Virus record (IMG/VR): IMGVR_UViG_3300012006_000026
Coordinates: 1 to 25,583 of that record
DNA length: 25,583 nt
Source of the DNA: a virus
Reading direction: 5' to 3' (one strand)
Shown: positions 5,328 through 13,336 of the stretch, in pieces
How positions within the stretch are numbered: the first letter of the stretch is position 1
Layout: each line of letters opens with the position of its first letter
Notes under the pieces: model-generated
The model's input: the letters and a program-made list of their open reading frames with translations, nothing else
Database searches by the model: none
Told to the model about the DNA's origin: nothing
Translations under genes and position numbers: made by a program

Positions 5328-5836
5328 GCAATCATGCCCTCTGCGGTTTGTTTGACTTCAGAAACCCGGCGCAACCAGCCCTTTCCAAAATGCTCAAAAG
5401 TCGGCAGGCCACGATAAAACTGTTCTTTGGCGGCGCTGAATTTTTCTAGAAACTCGTCGGGGTCGGTATTTGTCGCCACGCCGATTGTGGCCGGCCCGAC
5501 GATGCCGTCTGCGGCTGTTCCTAACGCCGTTTGCAGCGTTTTAGACGCCCTGCCCACACCGGCATTCACCGCAAAGTCAAAGACCGCGTAATCGACGCCT
5601 AGTGGCAATTCATCACACTTGCAGGCATCCCAGTATCTGGCCTTGTAGAAGGGTGCTACGATCTCGGGCGTCAATCCGCGCATCTCGGCCTCGTCAACCG
5701 GGTGCCCGACGTAGGATTCCCACGCTTTTTTAGTCACGCCTAAGTTAGTCATGCCGCCGGGATCGGCGTTGTGATTGGAAAATCCACCTTCCGACTTCAG
5801 CACCAACGCCAAAGACGCCGGCCAGTTACTTAGCAT
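5324..5836 (-). CDS. endolysin, GH108 N-acetylmuramidase
   Basis: 170-residue peptidoglycan hydrolase. The N-terminal glycosyl hydrolase 108 domain carries the catalytic SEGGFSN (Glu16) and the conserved DPGGMTNLGVTKKAWE at 25-40; KARYWDACKCDELP and YAVFDFAVNAGVG follow, and the C-terminal third (LQTALGTAADGIVGPATIG) is the predicted PG_binding_3 region. Full length for the family. It cleaves the glycan backbone after the holin opens the membrane. No signal peptide or SAR segment is visible, so export depends on the holin. The start overlaps the preceding membrane-protein gene by 11 bases, and the stop overlaps the secreted protein gene by ATGA. Confidence 0.92.
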   Translation of the reverse strand: MLSNWPASLALVLKSEGGFSNHNADPGGMTNLGVTKKAWESYVGHPVDEAEMRGLTPEIVAPFYKARYWDACKCDELPLGVDYAVFDFAVNAGVGRASKTLQTALGTAADGIVGPATIGVATNTDPDEFLEKFSAAKEQFYRGLPTFEHFGKGWLRRVSEVKQTAEGMIA

Positions 5837-6053
5837 TTTCTTCGCCTGAGTTTGAGAATTTTATACCCGCCAACAAGCCAATAAACCCACCAATAATCGT
5901 TTGAAAAGCAGGTGCTAGCAGTTTAAAAATTTCTTCGTTGTCCACTTGATGATCAAATAGTCCAATGCACAATGCACACACCATTCCGACGATTACAATG
6001 CACAGCGTAAAGCTGACCATGACCGTCACAACAAATGTCAGCTTTTCTTTCAC
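5826..6053 (-). CDS. two-helix small membrane protein, possible holin or antiholin
   Basis: 75-residue protein from a GTG that overlaps the stop of the 3TM holin gene (GTGA). It has two membrane segments, about 6-33 (LTFVVTVMVSFTLCIVIVGM) and 46-65 (LLAPAFQTIIGGFIGLLAGI), separated by a short acidic loop (DHQVDNEE). The size and topology fit a class II holin or a holin regulator, and the location directly before the endolysin supports a lysis role. A longer frame to 6281 is a shadow of the holin gene. No specific family is recognised. Confidence 0.65.
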   Translation of the reverse strand: MKEKLTFVVTVMVSFTLCIVIVGMVCALCIGLFDHQVDNEEIFKLLAPAFQTIIGGFIGLLAGIKFSNSGEENAK

Positions 6054-6484
6054 CGCTTGCCCTCGGCGCCCTTGACCTTTTCGACCGAGCGCATGGCGCC
6101 TAGCCCCAACATGCCCATCAATATCTGCATGGTCAGATCGCTGTTGATGACCGGAAAGTCGCCGCCATAGCCAAACCAGACTTTGGCCGCAAACCGGGCG
6201 AACGGCTCGACCAGCGCAGCGTAGGCCAGCCCGGCGCCGCACACCCAGCCGATAGCCGGACGCCACCCCGCAACAAACCAATTGGTGCTTTTGGCTTCCT
6301 CGATGTTGGTCTGGATTTGCAGCTTTGCCAGATCGGTGTCTGCGGCAAGCTGCGCCAGATCGCCGTTTTGCTGCATCTTCAGCAGCTCAAGCTGCGCTGC
6401 GGCTTTCTTCTCTGGGTCAGGGAAAAACCTTTCAATCAGGCTTTGAGCAGCCGAAAACAACCCAGAAATTACCAGCGGATTCAC
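6050..6484 (-). CDS. 3TM-type phage holin
   Basis: 144-residue protein resembling the family of holins with three transmembrane helices known from gene transfer agents and many proteobacterial phages. Residues 22-66 form a charged helical region (PEKKAAAQLELLKMQQ), then NWFVAGWRPAIGWVCGAGLA at 68-87 starts the first obvious membrane segment, with another at about 117-131 and the conserved end LGLGAMRSVEKVKG at 126-139. Start is a GTG in a GTGA overlap with the preceding gene. It would form the membrane lesion that releases the endolysin. Confidence 0.82.
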   Translation of the reverse strand: MNPLVISGLFSAAQSLIERFFPDPEKKAAAQLELLKMQQNGDLAQLAADTDLAKLQIQTNIEEAKSTNWFVAGWRPAIGWVCGAGLAYAALVEPFARFAAKVWFGYGGDFPVINSDLTMQILMGMLGLGAMRSVEKVKGAEGKR

Positions 6485-6714
6485 TTGTCAGCCTTGTTTT
6501 CCAATTTCTCAAATATTTTTGCCAACATCGCTTTGATGTCCCGAATGTCCTCGCGGTAATCATCTTTCGCAACGTACTCTTTGGGCAAATCCTCGCGCAG
6601 CGAAGCGAGATCAGATTTTAGTTCTTTGACCGCAGCCCACAGTTCACGAGCAAACCAGCCCAAAACCGTAAAGCCGCAAGCGAGTAGACCGTTTATTAGG
6701 TGTTGGTTTTCCAT
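6481..6714 (-). CDS. small membrane-anchored coiled-coil protein of the lysis cassette
   Basis: 77-residue protein with one N-terminal membrane segment (INGLLACGFTVLGWFA, about 7-22) followed by a long charged coiled coil (ELWAAVKELKSDLASLREDL, DYREDIRDIKAMLAKIFEKL). This type occurs next to holins and endolysins in many phages and resembles XhlA-like membrane-associated proteins. The layout, membrane anchor plus coiled coil, also matches inner-membrane spanins (Rz), although it is short for that. It is coupled by GTGA to the holin gene. Exact role unproven. Confidence 0.68.
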   Translation of the reverse strand: MENQHLINGLLACGFTVLGWFARELWAAVKELKSDLASLREDLPKEYVAKDDYREDIRDIKAMLAKIFEKLENKADK

Positions 6715-6716
6715 GA

Positions 6717-7439
6717 TTATGACTTCATGATGTAGGCAAGCGACCAGTACGGCGGCAAGTTTGCGTTCGTGCCGCTAACGCCGGCATTGGCGTTCGTCGT
6801 GGTAACGCTTGCAAATCCGGTGCTTGAGGTAATTGCGCCGTATCCGGTGGTGCTGCCGCTGCCGCCAGCAAGCGCGGTGCCGCCAGTACCGTAAGTCTGT
6901 GTGGTGTGCGTATGCCCCGCATCGGTCGACGTTGCCGTGTGGGTATGCGTTACGGTAATCGCATCAGCCGAGCCGCCGTTAGCGCCTACGGAGTAAGTGC
7001 TGCCGGCGCCGACTATAAACCGATTCCGCAGATCCGGCGTGCCGTTTGTGCCATCGCACAGATACCAGCCGCTAGGCACAGCACCAATTGCACCAGACCA
7101 GATTGAGATCAGCCCGGCCGGGATCGTGGCACCACTGGCAGGCGCAGTTCCGATAATGCCGTAAAGGTTGTCATAAGATTGGATTGTTACGCCAGCCGAG
7201 TCTTTAAGCACAAATTTGTAGTTGTAACCATAAGTCAGCCATAACTCGTTTTGCGGCCGGCCATCGGTGCCTAGCACAATCGGGTTAGTGTTGGCAGTCG
7301 TGCCGTTAACGTCCGTATAGGTAGCCAGCGGCGTGCTGGAGCCGGCCTGGTAGGTATAGAGCAGGCCGCCGTTAAGCGGCAGGCCGGTGGTCGTCAGGAA
7401 CTGAAAGCCGTTACCGATGGGAGATAGGTTGACTGCCAT
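6717..7439 (-). CDS. tail fibre protein with tail-collar domain
   Basis: 240-residue virion protein. Residues 1-90 are a beta-rich virion-attachment region (GLPLNGGLLYTYQAGSSTPL, VLGTDGRPQNELWL). Residues 106-150 are a phage tail-collar domain: IPAGLISIWSGA, VPSGWYLCDG at 121-130, TPDLRNRFIVGAG at 134-146. A His-rich stretch (THTHTATSTDAGHTHTT, 164-180) follows, as in trimeric short tail fibres where it can bind metal along the fibre axis. The end LPPYWSLAYIMKS is the usual C-terminus of this family. It lies between ejection and lysis genes, apart from the other fibre genes, and probably forms receptor-contacting fibres. Confidence 0.87.
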   Translation of the reverse strand: MAVNLSPIGNGFQFLTTTGLPLNGGLLYTYQAGSSTPLATYTDVNGTTANTNPIVLGTDGRPQNELWLTYGYNYKFVLKDSAGVTIQSYDNLYGIIGTAPASGATIPAGLISIWSGAIGAVPSGWYLCDGTNGTPDLRNRFIVGAGSTYSVGANGGSADAITVTHTHTATSTDAGHTHTTQTYGTGGTALAGGSGSTTGYGAITSSTGFASVTTTNANAGVSGTNANLPPYWSLAYIMKS

Positions 7440-7442
7440 TTG

Positions 7443-9905
7443 TTAATCCTTTTTTCCAATATCTTTTAATCGAATTCCTGCGGTTCTTGACAGTCTACGC
7501 TCGGACTCTGCGGCTTTTTCGGTTGCTTCTTTTGCGGCTAATGCTTTTTCTTGGCGTGCCTTAAACATTCCTTTAATTGGTTCAGCAATTACAACGCTAG
7601 CGCCGCCAGTGGCTTTTGCTAATGCAGCCTCTGCAAGAGTTTGACTAATTTTTTTAGCTGCGCTAATGGCTGCATTTTGCTCTCCGACCAGTTCCGTATT
7701 TGATACGTTGACTGCGTGAACACCTCTTACATGCTCGGTCTTTCGCGCTACATCTGCCAAATCTTGCAAACTTTTTGTCGCAACATTACCAAACATTACT
7801 GGCAAATTTGATTTGTGAGTTTCAAATATGATCTTGTTTAGTGCTGCTTGACTTACTTTGCCTTCGTTGTTTTTAATGCCAGAGCGCAGTTTAAACTGAT
7901 CAACCTTTGCGGCGTTAAGCGCCTGATGCTCTGGCGTGTCGCGTCCGATAATGTCTAACATACGCTGTATATTAACCTCTGGCGTTTTTTCTCCGTAGTG
8001 ACGCTCAAGGAACGTGTTGGCGGCCGGATGCGGAATACCAAGTTCAATCTCTGCGGCAGTCCTTGTGTCGCTTGCCGCTGCTTTGTAAGCGGGTATTTTT
8101 TCCTTGTTTTTTAGATCAACAACTAATGATCTCGCTTCATCATATAGCGGCTTGTATTTAGCAAACTCGCCTTTTAACGGCACGTTCTCAAGTTGCGTTC
8201 TGACGATAGATGCGGCTTGACGCGCCAAAGGGTTTTGGTTTGTTCTCGCAATCGTTGCCGTGTCTGTCCTGAAATTCTCGTATTCTTCGGCGGTCAAATA
8301 ACCTTTTTTAAGCGCATCCTCCAGATCGCCGCGCAACTCGGATGGCAAGTATTTAGTCTTGCCCTTTTTCTTTAACTCGGCGTCTATGTTGTTTTTCAGT
8401 CCTTCAACGTCAATAGCGGATTGCCCGGTGCCGGTCGCGTTGTTTGCTTTGTCGTATGCTTCCTTAATGCGCTGTTCGTGCGCCACCATGTCGGCCTTCA
8501 TCTTTTCAAGCGGCATGTTTGCCAACCTGACAGGATCGGTTTCGTAAACGTCAGGCGCAATGTTCTGCTTAATAGAATTAAATCCTTCGACCAGTTTAGG
8601 GTCGCGTTCCTCTAAGCGTGCTTGCAGCGCCGGGTCTTTTAACCGGTCGTTCATCTCACGCGACATTAAGCTGGTGTTTTGCAACGCTTCGCCCTCTGTC
8701 GGCGTAATGCCAAACTTGGCAAACTGGTTATGATTTTCAATTGCGCTCAAAGTTTCCGGCGTGTATTGGCTTGCCGGAACGTTCTTGAATTTCTCTTGAA
8801 TTTCAGGCGTAGCATCGGCAAGCGCAGTCTTAATAGACGATTCAAGCTGCGTTGCCGCGGCGCCACCGCTTTGCATACCAGCGGCCGGCGCAACCTCTGG
8901 AACCACCGCAGGTGCCTTTTTCTGCGCGAACTGATCGGCAAGCTGCTGGCGCGTAGTCGCAACGTCCCTGGCAAACTCAACCGCGCCTTTGCCGGCTTGA
9001 ACTGCCACTTTTGAGCCAGCTTTAATTGCGCCAGGCGCCGCTAGTGACAGAGTTTGAATCATGCTCTCTACGTCTTGAACTGGCGCCCCAGTCTTATCTG
9101 AGATCCATTGAGCGCCCTTGCCCACGTTTTCGCCAACAAAGCCCATGATCCGCGTAGCCGCCTCGCCGGTATAACCCGGTTCGTGTTCAATGTTCGCCAG
9201 CCGACCGGTCAGGTTCTGATAAGGTTCGCTGATTTTTCTTTGTATCTGTTGTGCGCCTTCTGGCGTGGTAAACGGACGCGCCACGTTATAAGCAACTTGC
9301 CCTATGGTGGCCGGCACTGCGCCTATAGCGATATCCGCAAGCGCCGAGGCTGGCTGTAATATTTTCTTTGCTATATCACCCACCGACGATACCTGCGTCG
9401 TGTAGCCGGTATCCTGCACGCGCTGGCGTATCCTAGCGCCCTGACGCGCCATCATTGGGTTAACGGCAACACCTGTCTGCGCTTCGGTTAGTTGTTCTTC
9501 TTCAAGTTTGGGAGGCGCAACAATATTGACGAGTCGAGAAGGCTGAAGTCTATCAATTTCCTCTGCAAGTTTTTGACTTGCAGGTGCTTGTGATTTTTTT
9601 ATGCTTAAAGAAATAAAATTATCTAGTTCGGATGTTTGAGCGCCGGAAAGGTTGTTTTGTTCTTTTGCAAGTTCTTCGTTTAATGTTTTAAGAGCGTTTG
9701 GATTGTTTCTATTTTTTTCTATTTCCGATCTAATCGAAACAATGTTTCCTTTGTGCATTTCGGATTTATTTTGCAATCCAATTATTTCAGATGTTGCGGG
9801 AGGCGTTGTCGCAGTCTCTTGAGTTGCGGCAGACGCAACAGGCGATCCCATAGACCTACTAATAAAATCGTCTATTGATTCTCTAGAATAATTAACGGCA
9901 GCCAT
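7443..9905 (-). CDS. large internal virion / DNA ejection protein
   Basis: 820-residue predominantly helical protein following two other putative ejection proteins. It has a coiled-coil N-terminal part, a hydrophobic segment at about 186-207 (SALADIAIGAVPATIGQVAY), a Gly/Ala-rich amphipathic region (GAIKAGSKVAVQAGKGAVEF) and long charged helices to a basic C-terminus. Membrane-prone, helical giant proteins in this place of P22/BPP-1-like genomes are ejected with the DNA. No lytic transglycosylase or other enzyme motif was seen. A short motif is repeated at 9-18 (ESIDDFISRS) and 92-101 (SELDNFISLS). It starts in a TAATG overlap with the 515-residue gene. Call rests on position and composition. 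Confidence 0.62.
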   Translation of the reverse strand: MAAVNYSRESIDDFISRSMGSPVASAATQETATTPPATSEIIGLQNKSEMHKGNIVSIRSEIEKNRNNPNALKTLNEELAKEQNNLSGAQTSELDNFISLSIKKSQAPASQKLAEEIDRLQPSRLVNIVAPPKLEEEQLTEAQTGVAVNPMMARQGARIRQRVQDTGYTTQVSSVGDIAKKILQPASALADIAIGAVPATIGQVAYNVARPFTTPEGAQQIQRKISEPYQNLTGRLANIEHEPGYTGEAATRIMGFVGENVGKGAQWISDKTGAPVQDVESMIQTLSLAAPGAIKAGSKVAVQAGKGAVEFARDVATTRQQLADQFAQKKAPAVVPEVAPAAGMQSGGAAATQLESSIKTALADATPEIQEKFKNVPASQYTPETLSAIENHNQFAKFGITPTEGEALQNTSLMSREMNDRLKDPALQARLEERDPKLVEGFNSIKQNIAPDVYETDPVRLANMPLEKMKADMVAHEQRIKEAYDKANNATGTGQSAIDVEGLKNNIDAELKKKGKTKYLPSELRGDLEDALKKGYLTAEEYENFRTDTATIARTNQNPLARQAASIVRTQLENVPLKGEFAKYKPLYDEARSLVVDLKNKEKIPAYKAAASDTRTAAEIELGIPHPAANTFLERHYGEKTPEVNIQRMLDIIGRDTPEHQALNAAKVDQFKLRSGIKNNEGKVSQAALNKIIFETHKSNLPVMFGNVATKSLQDLADVARKTEHVRGVHAVNVSNTELVGEQNAAISAAKKISQTLAEAALAKATGGASVVIAEPIKGMFKARQEKALAAKEATEKAAESERRLSRTAGIRLKDIGKKD

Positions 9906-11452
9906 TATTTTTTCCCTTGAATTAAATCATTCAAAGTATTAACTTTTAATTTAAGAATTTCAAGTTTTTGCTTTCCTTCTGCGCCGCGACCCAATTCATA
10001 CATTAGGCTTTTCATTCCATCAGTATCGTTATTTTTCATCAAATCCATCAAACGCAAAGCATTAACATCAGCAACCGTTGACCATTTGTTTTGAAAATCA
10101 CGCGCAGCAAACGGACTATTATTGTTTGCCGCAACTGAATTATTTACGCCTTCATTAAAAAATCCTGTAGCCCCAGAAAGAGCACGATTAACTCTGGCTG
10201 TGCTCTTAATTGCGGCAGGCGTCCATTCTGTAGTCCCTGCCATTTGTGCGGCAATGCCCCTGGCGGCATCAGTTCCAAGACCGGCATTAGCCGCAAGATT
10301 GGCAGTCTCTAGCGACATATAATGACCTAATGATTGCCTATTTTTTGTTGCATCTGAAGTCCACGGAATTAAAGCAAATCCGCCACCAAGTCGTGCAGCG
10401 GTTTGTGCGCCAAAACCTGCAAGCGCGTTATCAGCAAGCCCAATAATTTGATTATTATTTGCCTGGCTTTGTTCAACAGTTTTAGCTGCTTCATTGGCAT
10501 TTATTTGTATATTCTTTGCCAATGCCATTGTTTTTTCTGATTCGCCAGGAGGGATTCTGGCGGTGGGAATGGCATTAATAACAGGCGCAACCGGTCCTGT
10601 TGATGCGCTTGGTGCGCCTTGAACGGGTGCAGTTGGCGGTTGTGTGCCAGCCGCTGGCAATCCTGCTGCAGGAATATCAAATTCACCAATCATGGCCCCA
10701 TTCGGCGCTGATATTTCCATAGTTGGTGCGTTTGTAATTGGATTGATCCTGCCTGTTGATTTGTAGATATAAGGCACATTTTGTCGAATGTTCGGTGCGC
10801 TAAGTTCTCCTGAAATTGGATCTCTGTTTAATTGCTGCCCACTTGCGCCGATAACCGCTTGCGGCAGGCTTAACCCTCGTTGCTCACTGGATGTCATGCC
10901 GCTTTGGATCATATTTTGAAAATATGGATTAAAACTGTTTGGATCTTGCAAGGCTTTAGCCATGCCCGGCGCAGTCAATGCAAACAACTTTTTCTCAGGA
11001 ATGCCACGATTTTTAGCCTCTGCTGCAATTTCTTGCATGACCTCAGTCGGCCCTAACGGATTTGCTTTTATGTTATCTGGCAGCAATCGCGGATCATTAG
11101 CAAAGCCGCCAACTATTTTTGCATAAGCGGAATGCTGTATGTCATCAAGTCCAAACGCAGCTTTTAAAGCGCCAATTCTTGATGTTTCTGCTTCGCTTGC
11201 AGCTTGGCTAATTCTAGGTGCTTGCGTTCCTACGGAAACGGCAGTTTCTGCGCCTTGTTTTTCCAGTAACATAGGATTCATCTGCCGCGCCTGCTCGACA
11301 GTCTGCTGCGCCGCCTGCAACTGTAGCGGGTTTAATTGTCGAGCTTGTTGCAACGCTTGCGCTTGCGTAGCAATGTTCATCATATCGCCTAGCGACATGT
11401 TAGGTGCTGGCGCTATGCTTGATTTTGCAGGTTCAAAATTAAAATCAGCCAT
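9905..11452 (-). CDS. internal virion / DNA ejection protein
   Basis: 515-residue protein with a Gln-rich helical N-terminus holding an 18-residue-spaced repeat (QARQLNPLQL at 36-45, QARQMNPMLL at 54-63), a Pro/Ala-rich linker near 265-300 (PAAGLPAAGTQPPTAPVQG) and a helical C-terminus. This organisation is seen in the middle-sized ejection proteins of BPP-1-like podoviruses, and it lies between the p32-like protein and the 820-residue ejection protein. It ends in TAATG with the 820-residue gene, so production is likely coupled. Enzymatic motifs are not evident. The call is from context and composition. Confidence 0.62.
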   Translation of the reverse strand: MADFNFEPAKSSIAPAPNMSLGDMMNIATQAQALQQARQLNPLQLQAAQQTVEQARQMNPMLLEKQGAETAVSVGTQAPRISQAASEAETSRIGALKAAFGLDDIQHSAYAKIVGGFANDPRLLPDNIKANPLGPTEVMQEIAAEAKNRGIPEKKLFALTAPGMAKALQDPNSFNPYFQNMIQSGMTSSEQRGLSLPQAVIGASGQQLNRDPISGELSAPNIRQNVPYIYKSTGRINPITNAPTMEISAPNGAMIGEFDIPAAGLPAAGTQPPTAPVQGAPSASTGPVAPVINAIPTARIPPGESEKTMALAKNIQINANEAAKTVEQSQANNNQIIGLADNALAGFGAQTAARLGGGFALIPWTSDATKNRQSLGHYMSLETANLAANAGLGTDAARGIAAQMAGTTEWTPAAIKSTARVNRALSGATGFFNEGVNNSVAANNNSPFAARDFQNKWSTVADVNALRLMDLMKNNDTDGMKSLMYELGRGAEGKQKLEILKLKVNTLNDLIQGKK

Positions 11453-11470
11453 GATTTTATTATTCCTTAA

Positions 11471-12313
11471 TTAAGGTTTGTTGTAATTTTGGCCGTAATT
11501 TATAGGCGGCGGCGTATAGCCCGGATACAACGGGCTTTGACTGCCCATCACAGAACTACCCACTGGTTGAGTAGTATCAACAGGCGTAACCGCGTTCCCA
11601 GTAGGCGCGAGATAACTGCCAACGGAATAAGCATTGCCAGCGCCTTTTATAGCATCGCCATACGCCTGTGCTTGCCCAAGTGTGCCTGCGGCCTGTGCTT
11701 TTCCTGCACTCATACCAATTTGACTTATATTGTTTGCCATATTGGTTCCGGCCGTATTGGTTGCATTTTGACCTTCTCTACCAATACCAGCAATGCTTGC
11801 CAGCGTGTTGTATATGCCGGTGCGCTGCGATTGGTAGTTATTAAAGGCGTTCTGATACGCACCGCCAGCAATGCTCTGCGTTGTATTCTGCAAGCCTTGC
11901 AGCGCATTACCGCCAATCAATCCACCGCCTACGTTAGCCGCGGCGTTTGCAGCCTGCTGGCCTTGCTGGAGTTGCCAATCGTAATTTGGCGACAAACCGT
12001 TTTTTAGATCCTCGGCATTAAACTGGTGCTGCAAGTAACCGCTACCTTGCTGCGTGCCGGTAGGATTGCCTTGCGCGTCATAGGTCTGGTATTGGCCTGT
12101 AGACATTGCGCCAATATTATTTAACGCGCCGTAACCGGTTGCACGATATCCTGATTCTTGTTGTGCAATCCTGTCAAAGTTAGCTTTTTGTTGCGCTTGT
12201 GCCGCAGCAGCCGCTTGCTGTTGTTGCGCTGCGGCGTCTTTAGCTGCGCCAGCATTTAGATACCCACTAACCAGTGATGTTCCACCCACTACCGCCGCTG
12301 CGACCCATGTCAT
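11471..12313 (-). CDS. DNA transfer / ejection protein, p32-like
   Basis: 280-residue low-complexity protein with an N-terminal hydrophobic stretch (WVAAAVVGGTSLVSGYLNAG), an Ala/Gln-rich coiled coil (AAQQQQAAAAAQAQQ), then a Gly/Asn/Gln-rich region with NYDWQLQQGQQAANAAANV and AYQNAFNNYQSQRTGIYNTL. This layout is that of the small ejection proteins annotated as DNA transfer protein p32 in BPP-1-like phages and functionally comparable to P22 gp7. It ends in a disordered Pro/Tyr-rich tail. Located first in the three-gene ejection block. Recognition is from recalled family pattern and synteny. Confidence 0.7.
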   Translation of the reverse strand: MTWVAAAVVGGTSLVSGYLNAGAAKDAAAQQQQAAAAAQAQQKANFDRIAQQESGYRATGYGALNNIGAMSTGQYQTYDAQGNPTGTQQGSGYLQHQFNAEDLKNGLSPNYDWQLQQGQQAANAAANVGGGLIGGNALQGLQNTTQSIAGGAYQNAFNNYQSQRTGIYNTLASIAGIGREGQNATNTAGTNMANNISQIGMSAGKAQAAGTLGQAQAYGDAIKGAGNAYSVGSYLAPTGNAVTPVDTTQPVGSSVMGSQSPLYPGYTPPPINYGQNYNKP

Positions 12314-12314
12314 T

Positions 12315-12764
12315 TTAGTTTCCTTCCAAAATATGCAGATTGTTGCTTAGTTTTAATTTGTTGGTCGCATCAAACAACGCAAGTTCGTCAGGCTCGACTA
12401 ATTCGCTTTCGATATCGTCCAGATCGGTCTTATCGGTAACGTGAAACGTAATGCCGATAGAATCTTCAACCGCGTAGGTGACGCGCTTTGTGCCTGGCTG
12501 CGACTCTATAACATCACCCGCGTTCAGCGTTCGCATACCAGTTTCAGACCACGCAAGGATCTGGCCTTTAGCGCACAAGAACAGATGCGCCTTCTTGTGA
12601 ACCTTACCCACTATCGTCGTGCCAGCCGGTCTAAAGACTTTCCGGCAATACATGCCGCCAGCAAAATAATGCTCGGTCGGCAGCTCAATCTGCGGCATCT
12701 TGACCATTTCTGCTTGCAGACGATTAATCTGCTCCAGACTCGGCGGCAGTTCGATCAGGTTCAT
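12315..12764 (-). CDS. cupin-fold phage protein
   Basis: 149-residue protein starting MNLIELPPSLEQINRLQAEM. Residues 45-125 have the cupin beta-barrel pattern: FAGGMYCRKVFRPAGT, VGKVHKKAHLFLCAKGQI, TLNAGDVIESQPGTKRVTYA, SIGITFHV. Single His residues (KVHKKAHLF) could be metal ligands, but the full cupin metal set is not obvious. Start 12764 is chosen for its ATGA overlap with the preceding gene; a longer frame from 12872 is within that gene. Cupin proteins occur among virion genes of many podoviruses; whether this is structural or enzymatic is unknown. Confidence 0.68.
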   Translation of the reverse strand: MNLIELPPSLEQINRLQAEMVKMPQIELPTEHYFAGGMYCRKVFRPAGTTIVGKVHKKAHLFLCAKGQILAWSETGMRTLNAGDVIESQPGTKRVTYAVEDSIGITFHVTDKTDLDDIESELVEPDELALFDATNKLKLSNNLHILEGN

Positions 12765-13336
12765 GCGCTTACCTGAGAGACGGTAACAATAATTGAAGGA
12801 GCAGCCGGGATAGATGGGGAAGTTTGCGCCGCAATGTATTTGATTGAAGTAGTCGCAATGCTTGTAGACCAATAAAACTGTATGTAATCGAAAGCATTTA
12901 AGCTCAGCACGTAATTAATCGCAAATATAGTGTGGCCGTTGTCCACGCCATGCTTGGCCGGTACAGAGACTAAACTAGCGGTATTTGCTACATTTGATCC
13001 GTTTTTCTGTATCCAAACATAAACGTCGGATACAGATGCCGCGGTATTCATTAATTGAATGCTAAATTGAAAATTATAAACGCCGGTAGCTTGGCAAATA
13101 ATTTGAGACGTTACATTGCCCAAATAAATACCGTTTGATAAATCTGTCGTGTTTATTGTTATTGCAGTCGGCGTGTTGGCAACCGCCGTTTGCGATACCG
13201 TATCCGAAAATGCACCGTAAAATACAGTCCGACCCAAACCTAGCAAATAGAGCAGCCATTCCCGCGTCGGCCTGTTGCTTGACGTATCAAGGAACGCGGA
13301 TCGCGGTATGTTGATATTTGAAATGTTTGAAGCCAT
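12761..13336 (-). CDS. beta-sandwich virion protein (C1q/TNF-like pattern)
   Basis: 191-residue beta-rich protein with alternating strands typical of a jelly-roll: GVYNFQFSIQLMNTAAS, VYVWIQKNGSNVANTAS, HTIFAINYVLSLNAFDYIQF. The N-terminal part (NIPRSAFLDTSSNRPTREWL) looks like an attachment helix. Proteins of this shape occur next to the gp10-like gene in related phages and are thought to decorate the tail. It overlaps the gp10-like stop by one base (TAATG) and the cupin gene by ATGA. The fold call is by pattern only. Confidence 0.55.
   Translation of the reverse strand: MASNISNINIPRSAFLDTSSNRPTREWLLYLLGLGRTVFYGAFSDTVSQTAVANTPTAITINTTDLSNGIYLGNVTSQIICQATGVYNFQFSIQLMNTAASVSDVYVWIQKNGSNVANTASLVSVPAKHGVDNGHTIFAINYVLSLNAFDYIQFYWSTSIATTSIKYIAAQTSPSIPAAPSIIVTVSQVSA

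Noticed and set aside
6054-6281. N-terminal extension of the two-helix membrane protein
   Set aside because: The extension is an arginine/glycine-rich out-of-frame reading of the holin gene; the GTG at 6053 in a GTGA overlap fits the operon.
12765-12872. N-terminal extension of the cupin protein
   Set aside because: It lies within the beta-sandwich gene; the ATGA start at 12764 is favoured.
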